64,000 nt of DNA from Rhipidocladum racemiflorum (taxonomy: Eukaryota; Streptophyta; Magnoliopsida; Poales; Poaceae). Below are positions 34,401 through 47,190 of this stretch, in pieces; the first letter of the stretch is position 1, and every line of letters begins with the position of its first letter. The notes under the pieces were generated by a model, which saw only the letters and a program-made list of their open reading frames with translations, made no database searches and was not told the DNA's origin. The stretch lies in the NCBI GenBank assembly GCA_036346355.1, contig CM070588.1, positions 19,515,914 through 19,579,913 on the forward strand, given 5' to 3'. The position numbers and the translations under genes are program-made.

Positions 34401-37400
34401 TAAACTTGTTCTCGCTTATGGTTGTCCCATTAGAGATGTGTTATAATTGTGGTTGATACCTGGTTGAATTAGACTCGTTGTCTCTAGTATTGATGTCGTG
34501 ATATTATTCCTATTTGAATTGCTTCCGTATTGTCTCGCTTTTAGGGAAATGTCATTAATTTTTCTTGTACAAATGATTGAGATTTATGGGGTGTTACAGC
34601 TTGGTATCGAGCGGTCAGAGGTCCCCTGGAATGTGTATTTAGTGTCATACTATAGGTTCAACTCTAAAATATGAAGTGGGATAATCTAGAAACATGGCTT
34701 AGGTTTTACTTAAAACTTTGCCATAGGATAGCAACATTAAAACTTGTGTAAGTGGAATAATTAATTTAAAACTTGACACACTCTCAAGGTACAAAGAGGG
34801 AATGGGTATGGGTACTGCTTTACGCTTAAATGTTGTATTTAAGCTTTGATGTTGAATGTTATATTTGGTAATATATGTTGCTATGTTTATGAAAGAATTG
34901 ATTGTGTTGATACATTTGAGATTATGTGGGTTGTGGTGCCAAAGGGTTTCTGGTCACCTTCTCGTTGTTCAGTAGTAATGATGGGTTTGTGGTGGCTGGC
35001 CAGTTAGTGCCATCACCGATGGACTTTAACCTCCTGTTGGGAGAGTGCTTATACTTTCGTCAAGAGATTGGGTAGTTGGTTGGAGCCGAGTAGTAGAGTT
35101 GTGGATTGACCCTCCTAATTTCCTTTGCCGCTTTGACGAATGCGATTTTGGTTAGTTTTTGATTGGTTGAAATAAAAGAAAAAGTGTTCGGTTTTGGATA
35201 CTCACCGATAGTTCTTTTGGTGGTTTTGGCTTTGTCTTCTTTGGTTGAAGACAAAAGAAGAATTTAGGTTGCGCCTTCTTTGGTCGCCTTGCCAGCTTTG
35301 ACGCCCGATTTGTTGTTTGCCTTATAGAGAAACTTATAGATTGATTCTTGGGTTACCATTCTCCAATTTGAAAAGAAGTTATTGAAGTTTCGATGAAAAA
35401 TCTAAGTCGCATGGATTTAGGTGTCAAGGTTTTGGCGGAAAGGATGTGGTTGATCGGTTGCTTTACGGAGAAAGTTTTCAATTTATTCTTGTGTTTGTCT
35501 TTCTCCGAGGTTTAAAAGAGTTATTGCGGTGTTGTGCCAGACCTTGTTGTCGGGGCCTAAGTGGTGTTTGATCGCAATGATGACTTGCTTGGGAATTCAT
35601 CTTTGAAAAACCGTTTGTTCCGTGAAAGTTTGAAGTTTGGGGTTATGGCCTTATCTGAAAAAAAAAGATTTGGTTAATCGCTTGGTTTTCCCTCTTACAA
35701 CCATCTTCCTTCGCGGAAGTTGTTGATCTCGAGAGTTGTGGAGTAGTTGCGTGTCGGCAATTGGGAATTTAACAGTTGACTTCTCTTGTGATTTGTGGTT
35801 GAGCTTTCCGGAAGGAAAGGTGTTTTGGGTGTTGTTCTTTTCTGGAGCAATTTTGGTTTCCTTAAGAGTTGGGTGCGTGATTCACGCGGATGTTTAAGAA
35901 GTTAAGTGTATGACGAGAAGTCAGAGTTTTCGGATGATATGAGATAGTGGTTCGGTTAAAGCGAATTTGTTGTTTGTTTAATGATAAACTAAAATATTGT
36001 GTTGATAAGAGATGATTAAACGAGACGTCAGGTGATCCAAAGTGAAAGTTGATTAGTGGTGTGTGCAAAGTGATGCGGGTTATGGAATCTAATGGATGTT
36101 TGAGATTAGTTAGCATAGAATGTCTCGGTTGATGAACTTGTTATAGCAAGAAGATGGTGTGAAATTCTGCCTATTGTAGCTGGTGGGTCAGTTAATATTG
36201 TGGGTCGACAACATGACTTAAAATACGTGTAATCAATTAATGAGGATATATGGAATGATTGTAGGAAATGTTTAATTATTCTTGATAGATGTCTGTCTGG
36301 GATCCGTATTTATGAGGGATGTCTAGTGGAGATCGTGTCGCGTGGTTAGTATTAATTATTGGTGGAATGAATGGTGATATGGAATATGTGACTTAGGGAT
36401 TATACCAGGGTAATTGTTGATTCTGCCGGAATAATTGTAAAGAGATGTGTGCTACGCTTGGGATAATAAGTTGCATGAATAATGGTTCGTCATGGTTAGT
36501 AGACCAAAAGAAGTTGTTGATATCGTCTTATGTTGGGTTAAGCGATAAGTTAATTGTCTTTGGAGTTGTGGGAACGTGGTTCTCCTTGTCGATTGTCATA
36601 CGGTAGATATAGTCTATGGTTCGTTGGTAATATAATCAGTTGTGGTTATATGAACAGTGAAAAGTGATTTTATTAAGAGCAGATGTTGTAGCTTGTGTGC
36701 AACAGTGTTGGACTTGTCGGGATTTGGGTGATTATGACATCCGTATTGGCTAAGAGTATTGGAATGTGAGTAATGGTGGGATTTGAGTCGAACTTTCTTT
36801 TGAAGGTTTCTGATTCAAATGAAGGTATAAATTTTCTAAAGTGCTTGCCTCTTTGTTTAGGCGTCTTGATTAGTGTGCAAGAAAATCTCCCGATTAAGTG
36901 GCATTTTGTCAAGTTACAAACTTGACTCCAGATGATTGGAATTATGGATGAAAGAGTAGTATTTGAAGTAACCGGCTTATGGGTTCCAAATGTGGTGTGG
37001 TATTGAACCATGCCAATCTTTGGATTTGGGCTAATCTGTTTAGTCTATGCTATGAGTATGGATTAACACCCAAAGCGTTGGAGTGGGGACGCTCTCTTTA
37101 GCGTTCAAGCGATTTATCTTTGGTAACCACAGAGTTAAGCGCTTAAATTGTAATTCTATCGTGACTAGAGTTGGATTTATTTGGGAAACGTGTGTGGTGT
37201 TTGCGAGCGTTTCAAAAAGGTGAATCTTACGATTGTTTCATAAGTGATTTTGTTGGTAAGGTGTTCCCTGCTGGGGATGTGTTTCCTTCTCTTTAAGAGA
37301 ATTGGTAGCGGTTATTAGGCGTAGATGTTTGATTTGAGAGTTGATGCTATCTTCTGTTATTGGCTTTGGTTAAAATGCGATGTTTTGCACGCATTGCGTG

Positions 37401-40400
37401 CAGTGGTTGTTGGGTTGTGATGCGATATGGTATTTTTTTCGGTTAACGCCGTCGTAGTTTATGCGAATTTGAGCAACCATCGATGTTGTTGGGTGTCAAT
37501 CATGTGACAAAGAGAATGAAGTCTTTTTGTGAATGGTTAATGGGTATCGTGGTTACATGACGAATAAATGGTGAAAAAGACTCATGACATCGTTTTTATA
37601 AGCATAAAAGAGTTGTTGAGCCAGGACGGTGAGAAAGTCATATAGAGATATATGACTAATCCGGAGTGCTCTTGAAAAATTCGCATTCGTGTTATGAATC
37701 GAGATTTCCATTGCTCTCTAGCATGAAAAGGAATAAATGGGTAAATGCTAGTATTCAATCTATTTTAAATAGTTGGAGTATGTTGTGTGGTGGTAATTTT
37801 GTTATCACCTATGTATAGGGTAGCCAAAAGTAATGTTATTGGTTGTTGTTTATGCCCATTTGTTGATATTGATGACTTGGTAGGGTTGTTAATTGTTGGA
37901 AACCATTGATCCAATAGAAAAAAATGTAAAACTGTGGAATTATGTCGAGTACATGTTGTGATTGGGATGAACATTGGATAACAATCATGATGAGGTAGTA
38001 TAGAATGGAAGACGTTTTGTTAATCATCATAAACTGTATTTATAAATGTTGGGTATTGGTTTTTGTTGAAGATCAATTTTTGCAATGTTCTAAACTCGTT
38101 TGTTAAAATAGCCGGTGGTCTTGGAGTGTATGTCTCACCTGGTTTGTCGTCGTCTTGAATACGGCGAACCACGATGAGGGTTGTGGTGTGAAAACACGTT
38201 TGTGCGTGGGAGATGAAGAGGTTCTAGAGTGCGTACCGTTTTCTTCTGGAGAGTGGTTGGAATAAGGAGTGCGAGACCGTTTTCTTTCATGGTCTATTTG
38301 GGAATTGAAGTGAAGGTGGAACCGTGAGAGGTTGCACTCTGTTGAGCTAAATCAACATTTTCTCGCTAGTGTTGGTTTTGAGAACTCGCTTGTCGTTTAT
38401 TCCGGTTTGAGTCTTTGTGTGAATGTTTTGTGTTGCAAAGAAGTCTTTTGTCCTTTGGGGACTTTGTTGTTGTTTTTTGGTGTGTCTTAGATTCGGGGAC
38501 GAATCCTTTTAAGGTGGGGAGATTGTGATGCCCTAGAATTTGAGAGCAATCCTAGGGTTTTCTTTCTTGATTGTTCCGGATAGAAAGAGGGTTTTGTCGG
38601 GGAATGAAACAATTGAAGAATATGCGGCAATTTAATATTAAAAATTGGAGTTTTGGGCTAGTTTCCACTGAGGCAACTTGGGCCTGGGCCGGGAATTCAT
38701 TTTTCCCCCTCTCCTCCCCATGCCTTGGTGGGCCGGCCCACCTTCCCCTTTAAGTGGCGCCCCCTTCCCCCAAACCCTAAGGCGCCTCCCTTCCTCCCCC
38801 CTAGCAGCCACACTCCCTCCTCTTCCTCCCCTGCGTGGTGGCTCAAGATCCACCATGGCGAAGGAGAAAACGAGAAGAGGATCCGTGGAGGCGAGGAGGA
38901 CGAACAGATTTCCGTTACGGGGATCGTCGCGCGTTCTTCGTGGGTTCGCAAGGGGGAACTCAAGGTAAAATTCCCAATCTTTTACCTCTGTTCTACCTAG
39001 GGATTAGGAGTGTATTAGATCTGGTGGTGAGTGGTTTGGATGGATCTTGATGGGGGAGAAGGGTAGATGTTCACGTGGTGCTGTTTTTGGAAGGGAAGAT
39101 TGTGCAGCGCGGATTGTTTCACGTTTTACGTGGAATAGATGATTTTTCCTGCAAAGACCTATAACTAGAAAGTTGTAGATAATGTCGAGACCTAGCTTAT
39201 GTAATTTTTTCAGAATTTTTGGGGTGTCGGTCTGAGAGTTATCGCTGTTGGAAGATGACGAACAGAATCTGGAAACAGATTTCGTCCACTGTGTTGGACG
39301 GTTGTTTAGGCATATTTAACAGTGGAATTGAAATTTGTGACCTTCATGAAAGTTGTAGATCTCGTCAATATATAGCTACTGTAAATTTTTTGTATTTTTA
39401 TGAACAGTAGAAAAAAATATACGAAATTGGGAAGGGAGGGTGCTGCTGTTCGATTCGGACAGATCGGGGTGTTTGGCGTTTAAATGGGATTGGGGAGTAG
39501 GAAGCGTGTGTTTGAATTGTGTGATGAATTGTGCTGTCGCTATGTACTGAAATAATATTTGTTCAGGTGGTGCCACTGCTGGGCGTAACTAGGTTCATCG
39601 TCCACGTCGGTAAAGGCAAGTGGAAGTAGTTGTATTGTTAAGCTATACATTGTTGTTTGCTTCGCCTTCATTATAAACTCCAATTACAGCAATCATACAC
39701 GGTTTAATCACTTGCTTTGAGGTAAGGTGAAGAATGATGTTGTTTACCGGATTAATTGTCTAAACATTTCATCTCTATGACATTTGTTTTCTATCCATGC
39801 TATATGATGATATGCAAACATGTGGACTCAGTGGGAGGAGTTATATGATGATATGCAAACATGTGGACTCAGTGGGAGGAGTTATGAATGAATTCATGCA
39901 TGAAGCATTAACTGCATAATCATGCATTGGAAGTTTGTCGACGCCTTGGCGTCGTGACAGTACAACACCGTGTGTTCCTGAGAAAGGGCACGGTGAGGAG
40001 GAACATGGCATAAGCATGTGCATCAATCATATGCATTTTACTGAAGTGGTGTGGACTCTTTGATGTGGTATTGTAGATGAGGAATGTGGAATGCTAGATA
40101 TATGGTGGACGTTTTATTGGTATTAGTTGTTCTGCTTGCTGAGATTACCCAATCTCACTACTTGCTGTTTTGATGTTTTTAGGTAGCGCCATTGAGTCGT
40201 AAGCATGAAGGGTGGGCTAGCAACACAATATTTTTTCGGAGGTCATCTCGACTCTCATGATCTAGTGCTTTAAATAATTCATTAGTTGGATGCAATTTTA
40301 TTTCATATAGACCCCTTGTTGTTCCCTTTAAACTTGTTCTCGTTTATGGTTGTCCCATTAGAGATGTGTTATAATTGTGGTTGATACCTGGTTGAATTAG

Positions 40401-43400
40401 ACTCGTTGTCTCTAGTATTGATGTCGTGATATTATTCCTATTTGAATTGCTTCCGTATTGTCCTGTTTTAGAAATCTTGTCGAATTTTCTTGTACAACGA
40501 TTGAGATTTATGGGGTGTTACTTGGTATCGAGGCGGGCTGTCGGTCCCTGGAATGTGTATTTAGTGTCATACTATAGGTTCAACCTAAAATATGAAGTGG
40601 GATAATCTAGAAACATGGCTTAGGTTTTACTTAAAACTTTGCCATAGGATAGCAACATTAAAACTTGTGTAAGTGGAATAATTAATTTAAAACTTGACAC
40701 ACTCTGTTGCCTGATAGGAATGGGTATGGGTACCGTTGCTTTACGCTTAAATGTTGTATTTAAGCTTTGATGTTGAATGTTATATTTGGTAATATATGTT
40801 GCTATGTTTATGAAAGAATTGATTGTGTTGATACATTTGAGAGTATGTGGGTTGTGGTGCCGAAAGGGTTTCGGTCACCTTCATTGTTTGTAGTAATGAT
40901 GGGTTTGTGGTGTGGCGATTAGTGCCATCACCGATGGACTTTTAACCTCCTGTTGGGAGAGTGCTTATACTTTCGTAGATTGGGTAGTTGGTTGGAGTCG
41001 AGTAGTAGAGTTGTGGATTGACCCTCCGAATTTCCTTTGCCGTTTGTGGCGATTTTGGTTGGTTTTTGATTGGTTGAAATAAAAGAAAAGTGTTCGGTTT
41101 TGGATACTCACCGATAGTTCTTTTGGTGGTTTTGGTTTTGTCTTCTTTGGTTGAAGACAAAAGAAGAATTTAGGGTTGCGCCTCTTTTGGTCGCCTTGCC
41201 GGCTTTGGCCTTGATTTGTTGTTTGCCTTATAGAGAAACTTATAGATTGATTCTTGGGTTACCATTCTCCAATTTGAAAAGAAGTTATTGAAGTTTCGAT
41301 GAAAAATCTAAGTCGCATGGATTTAGGTGTCAAGGTTTTGGCGGAAAGGATGTGGTTGATCGGTTGCTTTACGGAGAAAGTTTTCAATTTATTCTTGTGT
41401 TTGTCTTTCTCCGAGGTTTAAAAGAGTTATTGCGGTGTTGTGCCAGACCTTGTTGTCGGGGCCTAAGTGGTGTTTGATCGCAATGATGACTTGCTTGGGA
41501 ATTCATCTTTGAAAAACCGTTTGTTCCGTGAAAGTTTGAAGTTTGGGGTTATGGCCTTATCTGAAAAAAAAAGATTTGGTTAATCGCTTGGTTTTCCCTC
41601 TTACAACCATCTTCCTTCGCGGAAGTTGTTGATCTCGAGAGTTGTGGAGTAGTTGCGTGTAAATTGGGAATTTAACAGTTGACTTCTCTTGTGATTTGTG
41701 GTTGAGCTTTCCGGAAGGAAAGGTGTTTTGGGTGTTGTTCTTTTCTGGAGCAATTTTGGTTTCCTTAAGAGTTGGGTGCGTGATTCACGCGGATGTTTAA
41801 GAAGTTAAGTGTATGACGAGAAGTCAGAGTTTTCGGATGATATGAGATAGTGGTTCGGTTAAAGCGAATTTGTTGTTTGTTTAATGATAAACTAAAATAT
41901 TGTGTTGATAAGAGATGATTAAACGAGACGTCAGGTGATCCAAAGTGAAAGTTGATTAGTGGTGTGTGCAAAGTGATGCGGGTTATGGAATCTAATGGAT
42001 GTTTGAGATTAGTTAGCATAGAATGTCTCGGTTGATGAACTTGTTATAGCAAGAAGATGGTGTGAAATTACTGCCTATTGTAGCTGGTGGGTCGATTAAT
42101 ATTGTGGAGTCGACAACATGACTTAAAATACGTGTAATCAATTAATGAGGATATATGGAATGATTGTAGGAAATGTTTAATTATTCTTGATAGATGTCCA
42201 TGCAGGATCCGTATTTATGAGGGATGTCTAGTGGAGATCGTGTCGCGTGGTTAGTATTAATTATTGGTGGAATGAATCGTGATATGGAATATGTGACTTA
42301 GGGATTATACCCGGGGTAATTGTTGATTACGCCGAATAATTGTAAAGAGATGTGTGCTACGCTTGGGATAATAAGTTGCATGAATAATGGTTCGTCATGG
42401 TTAGTAGACCAAAAGAAGTTGTTGATATCGTCTTATGTTGGGTTAATCGATAAGTTAATTGTCTTTGGAGTTGTGGGAACGTGGTTCTCCTTGTCGATTG
42501 TCATACGGTAGATATAGTCTATGGTTCGTTGGTAATATAATCAGTTGTGGTTATATGAGCAGTGAAAAGTGATTTTATTAAGAGCGGATGTTGTAGCTTG
42601 TGTGCAAATGTTGGACTTGTCGGGATTTGGGTGATTATGACATCCGTATTGGCTAAGAGTATTGGAATGTGAGTAATGGTGGGATTTGAGTCGAACTTTC
42701 TTTTGAAGGTTTACGGATTCAAATGAAGGTATAAATTTTCTGGGAGTGCTTGCCTCTTTGTTTAGGCGTCTTGATTAGTGCGCAAGAAAATCTCCCTGAT
42801 TAAGTGGCATTTTGTCAAGTTACAAACTTGACTCGATGATTGGAATTATGGATGAAAGAGTAGTATTTGAAGTAATGGCTTATGGGTTCCAAATGTGGTG
42901 TGGTATTGAACCATGCCAATCTTTGGATTTGGGCTAATCTGTTTAGTCTATGCTATGAGTATGGATTAACACCCAAAGCGTTGGAGTGGGACGCTCTCTT
43001 TAGCGTTCAACTGATTTATCTTTGGTAACCACAGAGTTAAGCGCTTAAATTGTAATTCTATCGTGACTAGAGTTGGATTTATTTGGGAAACGTGTGTGGT
43101 GTTTGCGAGCGTTTCAAAAAGGTGAATCTTACGATTGTTTCATAAGTGATTTTGTTGGTAAGGTGTTCCCTGCTGGGGATGTGTTTCCTTCTCTTTAAGA
43201 GAATTGGTAGCGGTTATTAGGCGTAGATGTTTGATTTGAGAGTTGATGCTATCTTCTCTATTGGCTTTGGTTAAAATGCGATGTTTTGCACGCATTGCGT
43301 CTGATGGTTGTTGGGTTGTGATGCGATATGGTATTTTTTTTTCGGTTAACGCCGTCGTAGTTTATGCGAATTTGAGCAACCATCGATGTTGTTGGGTGTC

Positions 43401-46400
43401 AATCATGTGACAAAGAGAATGAAGTCTTTTTGTGAATGGTTAATGGGTATCGTGGTTACATGACGAATAAATGGTGAAAAAGACTCATGACATCGTTTTT
43501 ATAAGCATAAAAGAGTTGTTGAGCCAGGACGGTGAGAAAGTCATATAGAGATATATGACTAATCCGGAGTGCTCTTGAAAAATTCGCATTCGTGTTATGA
43601 ATCGAGATTTCCATTGCTCTCTAGCATGAAAAGGAATAAATGGGTAAATGCTAGTATTCAATCTATTTTAAATAGTTGGAGTATGTTGTGTGGTGGTAAT
43701 TTTGTTATCACCTATGTATAGGAGTAGCCAAAAGTAATGTTATTGGTTGTTGTTTATGCCCATTTGTTGATATTGATGACTTGGTAGGGTTGTTAATTGT
43801 TGGAAACCATTGATCCAATAGAAAAAATGTAAAAGCGTGGAATTATGTCGAGTACATGTTGTGATTGGGATGAACATTGGATAACAATCATGATGAGGTA
43901 GTATAGAATGGAAGACGTTTGTTAATCATCATAAACTGTATTTATAAATGTTGGGTATTGGTTTTTGTTGAAGATCAATTTTTGCAAGGTTCTAACCTCG
44001 TTTGTTCAAATAGTGGTGGTCTTGGAGTGTATGTCTCACCTGGTTTGTCGTCGTCTTGAATACGGCGAACCACGATAGAGGGGTTGTGGTGTGAAAACAC
44101 GTTTGTGCGTGGGAGATGAAGAGGGTTCTAGAGACTGGTACCGTTTTCTTCTGGAGAGTGGTTGGAATAAGGAGTGCGAGACCGTTTTCTTTCATGGTCT
44201 ATTTGGGAATTGAAGTGAAGGTGGAACCGTGAGAGGTTGCACTCTGTTGAGCTAAATCAACATTTTCTCGCTAGTGTTGGTTTTGAGAACTCGCTTGTCG
44301 TTTATTCCGGTTTGAGTCTTTGTGTGAATGTTTTGTGTTGCAAAGAAGTCTTTTGTCCTTTGGGGACTTTGTTGTTGTTTTTTGGTGTGTCTTAGATTCG
44401 GGGACGAATCCTTTTAAGGTGGGGAGATTGTGATGCCCTAGAATTTGAGAGCAATCCTAGGGTTTTCTTTCTTGATTGTTCCGGATAGAAAGAGGGTTTT
44501 GTCGGGGAATGAAACAATTGAAGAATATGCGGCAATTTAATATTAAAAATTGGAGTTTTGGGCTAGTTTCCGCTGGGCTGAGGCAACCTGGGCCTGGGCC
44601 GGGAATTCATTTTTCCCCCTCTCCTCCCCATGCCTTGGTGGGCCGGCCCACCTTCCCCTTTAAGTGGCGCCCCCTTCCCCCAAACCCTAAGGCGCCTCCC
44701 TTCCTCCCCCCTAGCAGCCACACTCCCTCCTCTTCCTCCCCTGCGTGGTGGCTCAAGATCCACCGCGAAACGCGAAGGAGAAAACGAGAAGAGGATCCGT
44801 GGAGGCGAGGAGGACGAACAGATTTCCGTTACGGGGATCGTCGCGCGTTCTTCGTGGGTTCGCAAGGGGGAACTCAAGGTAAAATTCCCAATCTTTTACC
44901 TCTGTTCTACCTAGGGATTAGGAGTGTATTAGATCTGGTGGTGAGTGGTTTGGATGGATCTTGATGGGGGAGAAGGGTAGATGTTCACGTGGTGCTGTTT
45001 TTGGAAGGGAAGATTGTGCAGCGCGGATTGTTTCACGTTTTACGTGGAATAGATGATTTTTCCTGCAAAGACCTATAACTAGAAAGTTGTAGATAATGTC
45101 GAGACCTAGCTTATGTAATTTTTTCAGAATTTTTGGGGCGTCGGTCTGAGAGTTATCGCTGTTGGAAGATGACAAACAGAATCTGGAAACAGATTTCGTC
45201 CACTGTGTTGGACGGTTGTTTAGGCATATTTAACAGTGGAATTGAAATTTGTGACCTTCATGAAAGTTGTAGATCTCGTCAATATATAGCTACTGTAAAT
45301 TTTTTGTATTTTTATGAACAGTAGAAAAAAATATACGAAATTGGGAAGGGAGGGTGCTGCTGTTCGATTCGGACAGATCGGGGTGTTTGGCGTTTAAATG
45401 GGATTGGGGAGTAGGAAGCGTGTGTTTGAATTGTGTGATGAATTGTGCTGTCGCTATGTACTGAAATAATATTTGTTCAGGTGGTGCCACTGCTGGGCGT
45501 AACTAGGTTCATCGTCCACGTCGGTAAAGGCAAGTGGAAGTAGTTGTATTGTTAAGCTATACATTGTTGTTTGCTTCGCCTTCATTATAAACTCCAATTA
45601 CAGCAATCATACACGGTTTAATCACTTGCTTTGAGGTAAGGTGAAGAATGATGTTGTTTACCGGATTAATTGTCTAAACATTTCATCTCTATGACATTTG
45701 TTTTCTATCCATGCTATATGATGATATGCAAACATGTGGACTCAGTGGGAGGAGTTATATGATGATATGCAAACATGTGGACTCAGTGGGAGGAGTTATG
45801 AATGAATTCATGCATGAAGCATTAACTGCATAATCATGCATTGGAAGTTTGTCGGCGCTTGGCGTGCGTGACCGTGCATACAACACCGTGTGTTCCTGAG
45901 AAAGGGCACGGTGAGGAGGAACATGGCATAAGCATGTGCATCAATCATATGCATTTTACTGAAGTGGTGTGGACTCTTTGATGTGGTATTGTAGATGAGG
46001 AATGTGGAATGCTAGATATATGGTGGACGTTTTATTGGTATTAGTTGTTCTGCTTGCTGAGATTACCCAATCTCACTACTTGCTGTTTTGATGTTTTCAG
46101 GTAGCGCACGTGAGTCGTAAGCATGAAGGGTGGGCTAGCAACACAATAATTTTTCTGATGTCATCACGACTCTCATGATCTAGTGCTTTAAATAATTCAT
46201 TAGTTGGATGCAATTTTATTTCATATAGACCCCTTGTTGTTCCCTTTAAACTTGTTCTCGTTTATGGTTGTCCCATTAGAGATGTGTTATAATTGTGGTT
46301 GATACCTGGTTGAATTAGACTCGTTGTCTCTAGTATTGATGTCATGATATTATTCCTATTTGAATTGCTTCCGTATTGTCCTGTTTTAGGGGAAATGCTG

Positions 46401-46851
46401 TCGAATTTTTCTTGTACAACAGTTGAGATTTATGGGGTGTTACAAAAACCACCATTTCAAAATCCTAATTAAGTTTCCAAAAGAATTTGATTGACTGGGT
46501 CCACCGATCAACTATCAATTGCACTAACGCTGGGCTAAGCGTATGCAATTATTAGACATATAACCCAATTGACACTTAATACGGTGTCTACCATTATCCT
46601 AGGGATTTACAAGGATCACAATGTAACTGATAATCAAGGAAAACCATTCAATCCAGGTTTAACTACCAATGCCCACAATTTATCATTTGTACAAATTCTT
46701 AAGCATGCATAACAGTTTTGGCAATTCAAATTAAATTTGTAAATATGGGATCAATATGGTCAAAGGAGGTGCTTGCCTGTTTGCTTTGTACTGATTACAC
46801 TTCCAGGAAAGAGATCGAGAACCGCGCAGGCGCCCACCACCTCGTCAACGT
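31436..46851 (-). CDS. LTR-embedded spliced mini-gene, copy D (exons 46851-46777 and 31452-31436)
   Basis: The 75-bp internal exon follows CGTAG, starts ACGTTGAC and is open in the same phase as the other copies, ending STKQT at ACAG|GCAAGC. The final exon follows AAGCTCAG and gives EDGVK then TGA. Discounting the 13.9-kb retroelement inserted in it, the intron is about 1.45 kb. An ATG at 46897 would extend the frame upstream through MFVLSLNVLLSLV, but that T-rich stretch may instead be the polypyrimidine tract of an upstream intron. The hairpin lies 33 nt before the acceptor. Confidence 0.5.
32569..32573 (+). other. target-site duplication AAAAC (left) of the tandem retroelement
   Basis: AAAAC precedes the first TGTGATGCCC and is repeated at 46445-46449 after the last GGGTGTTACA. 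Joining the flanks restores continuous LTR D sequence. Confidence 0.9.
32574..34598 (+). mobile_element. LTR 1 of the tandem non-coding retroelement (family G)
   Basis: The LTR is 2025 bp, TGTGATGCCC to GGGTGTTACA. A GC-rich leader ends at CTCAAG|GTAAAATTCC (near 33028), a probable exon-1 donor. A TTGTTCAG acceptor precedes GTGGTGCC near 33628, then AAAG|GCAAGTGG at 33674-33682, the hairpin TGAGATT-ACCC-AATCTCA at 34210-34227 and TTTTCAG at 34253. The exon between acceptor and GC donor is not an open acidic frame here. Confidence 0.92.
34599..38523 (+). mobile_element. internal region 1 of the family G retroelement, non-coding
   Basis: It begins with a primer-site-like TTGGTATCGAGC (34601-34612) and ends with a polypurine tract AAGGTGGGGAGAT before LTR 2. 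There is no gag or pol. Every frame is short. The + strand is poor in C: 35881-36000 has 9 C against 31 G by count. A LARD-type (large non-coding) derivative is the best description. Confidence 0.85.
38511..38523 (+). other. polypurine tract of family G
   Basis: AAGGTGGGGAGAT immediately precedes TGTGATGCCC. The same tract precedes LTR 3 at 44416-44428. Confidence 0.75.
38524..40521 (+). mobile_element. LTR 2 (middle) of the tandem non-coding retroelement
   Basis: This LTR is 1998 bp and shared by both internal regions. It differs from LTRs 1 and 3 in the leader: CCACCATGGCGAAGG replaces CCACCGCGAAACGCGAAGG, creating an ATG. The final A of GTTACA is missing. The GC donor is at 39613-39621, the hairpin at 40140-40157 and the acceptor TTTTTAG at 40182. 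Confidence 0.92.
40522..44428 (+). mobile_element. internal region 2 of the family G retroelement, non-coding
   Basis: It is nearly identical to internal region 1 over long runs, with small clustered differences. No coding capacity is visible. It starts with TTGGTATCGAGGC and ends in the same polypurine tract. Confidence 0.85.
44429..46444 (+). mobile_element. LTR 3 of the tandem non-coding retroelement
   Basis: This LTR is 2016 bp. Its leader matches LTR 1 (CGCGAAACGCG, GCTGGGCTGAGG), its middle matches LTR 2 (GTAACTAGG, TTTACCGGATT), and its 3' part again follows LTR 1 (AATAATTTTTCTGATGTCATC). GC donor 45527-45535, hairpin 46058-46075, acceptor TTTTCAG at 46100. Confidence 0.92.
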
Positions 46852-46984
46852 CTACGCGAACGAGCGACAACAAAACGTTCAAACTCAGAACAAACATGGC
46901 GAATAAGAATCAATTAAGACAATTAAGAAGCAAAAAGAACAACTAAACCAATCAGAGAAACAACGGAGAAAAGGGGACTAAAAG

Positions 46985-47190
46985 AGACCTAAATCGGTAA
47001 ATGAGTCCGGCAGTACCGGCGGTATAACCCCGGTAGTGCCGCCCTCAAGCCCGGCAGTACCGGCCACGGGGCCCGGTAGTGCCGGCGGCCGACGACCCAA
47101 AAGGGCGCTCTCTGGAAAAAAGGTACCGGCGATAAACACGCGGTAGTACCGGCTACCCGGCAGTACCGGCCAGGGAGGGCGGTAGTGCCG
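46985..47190 (-). repeat. CCGG-N5-CCGG motif array in LTR D, distal block
   Basis: Seven units of GGYAGTRCCG (for example CCGGCAGTACCGGC and CCGGTAGTGCCGGC) occur within about 200 bp, just upstream (in LTR sense) of the mini-gene exon. Four more units lie at 54018-54098 in the same LTR. Confidence 0.8.
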
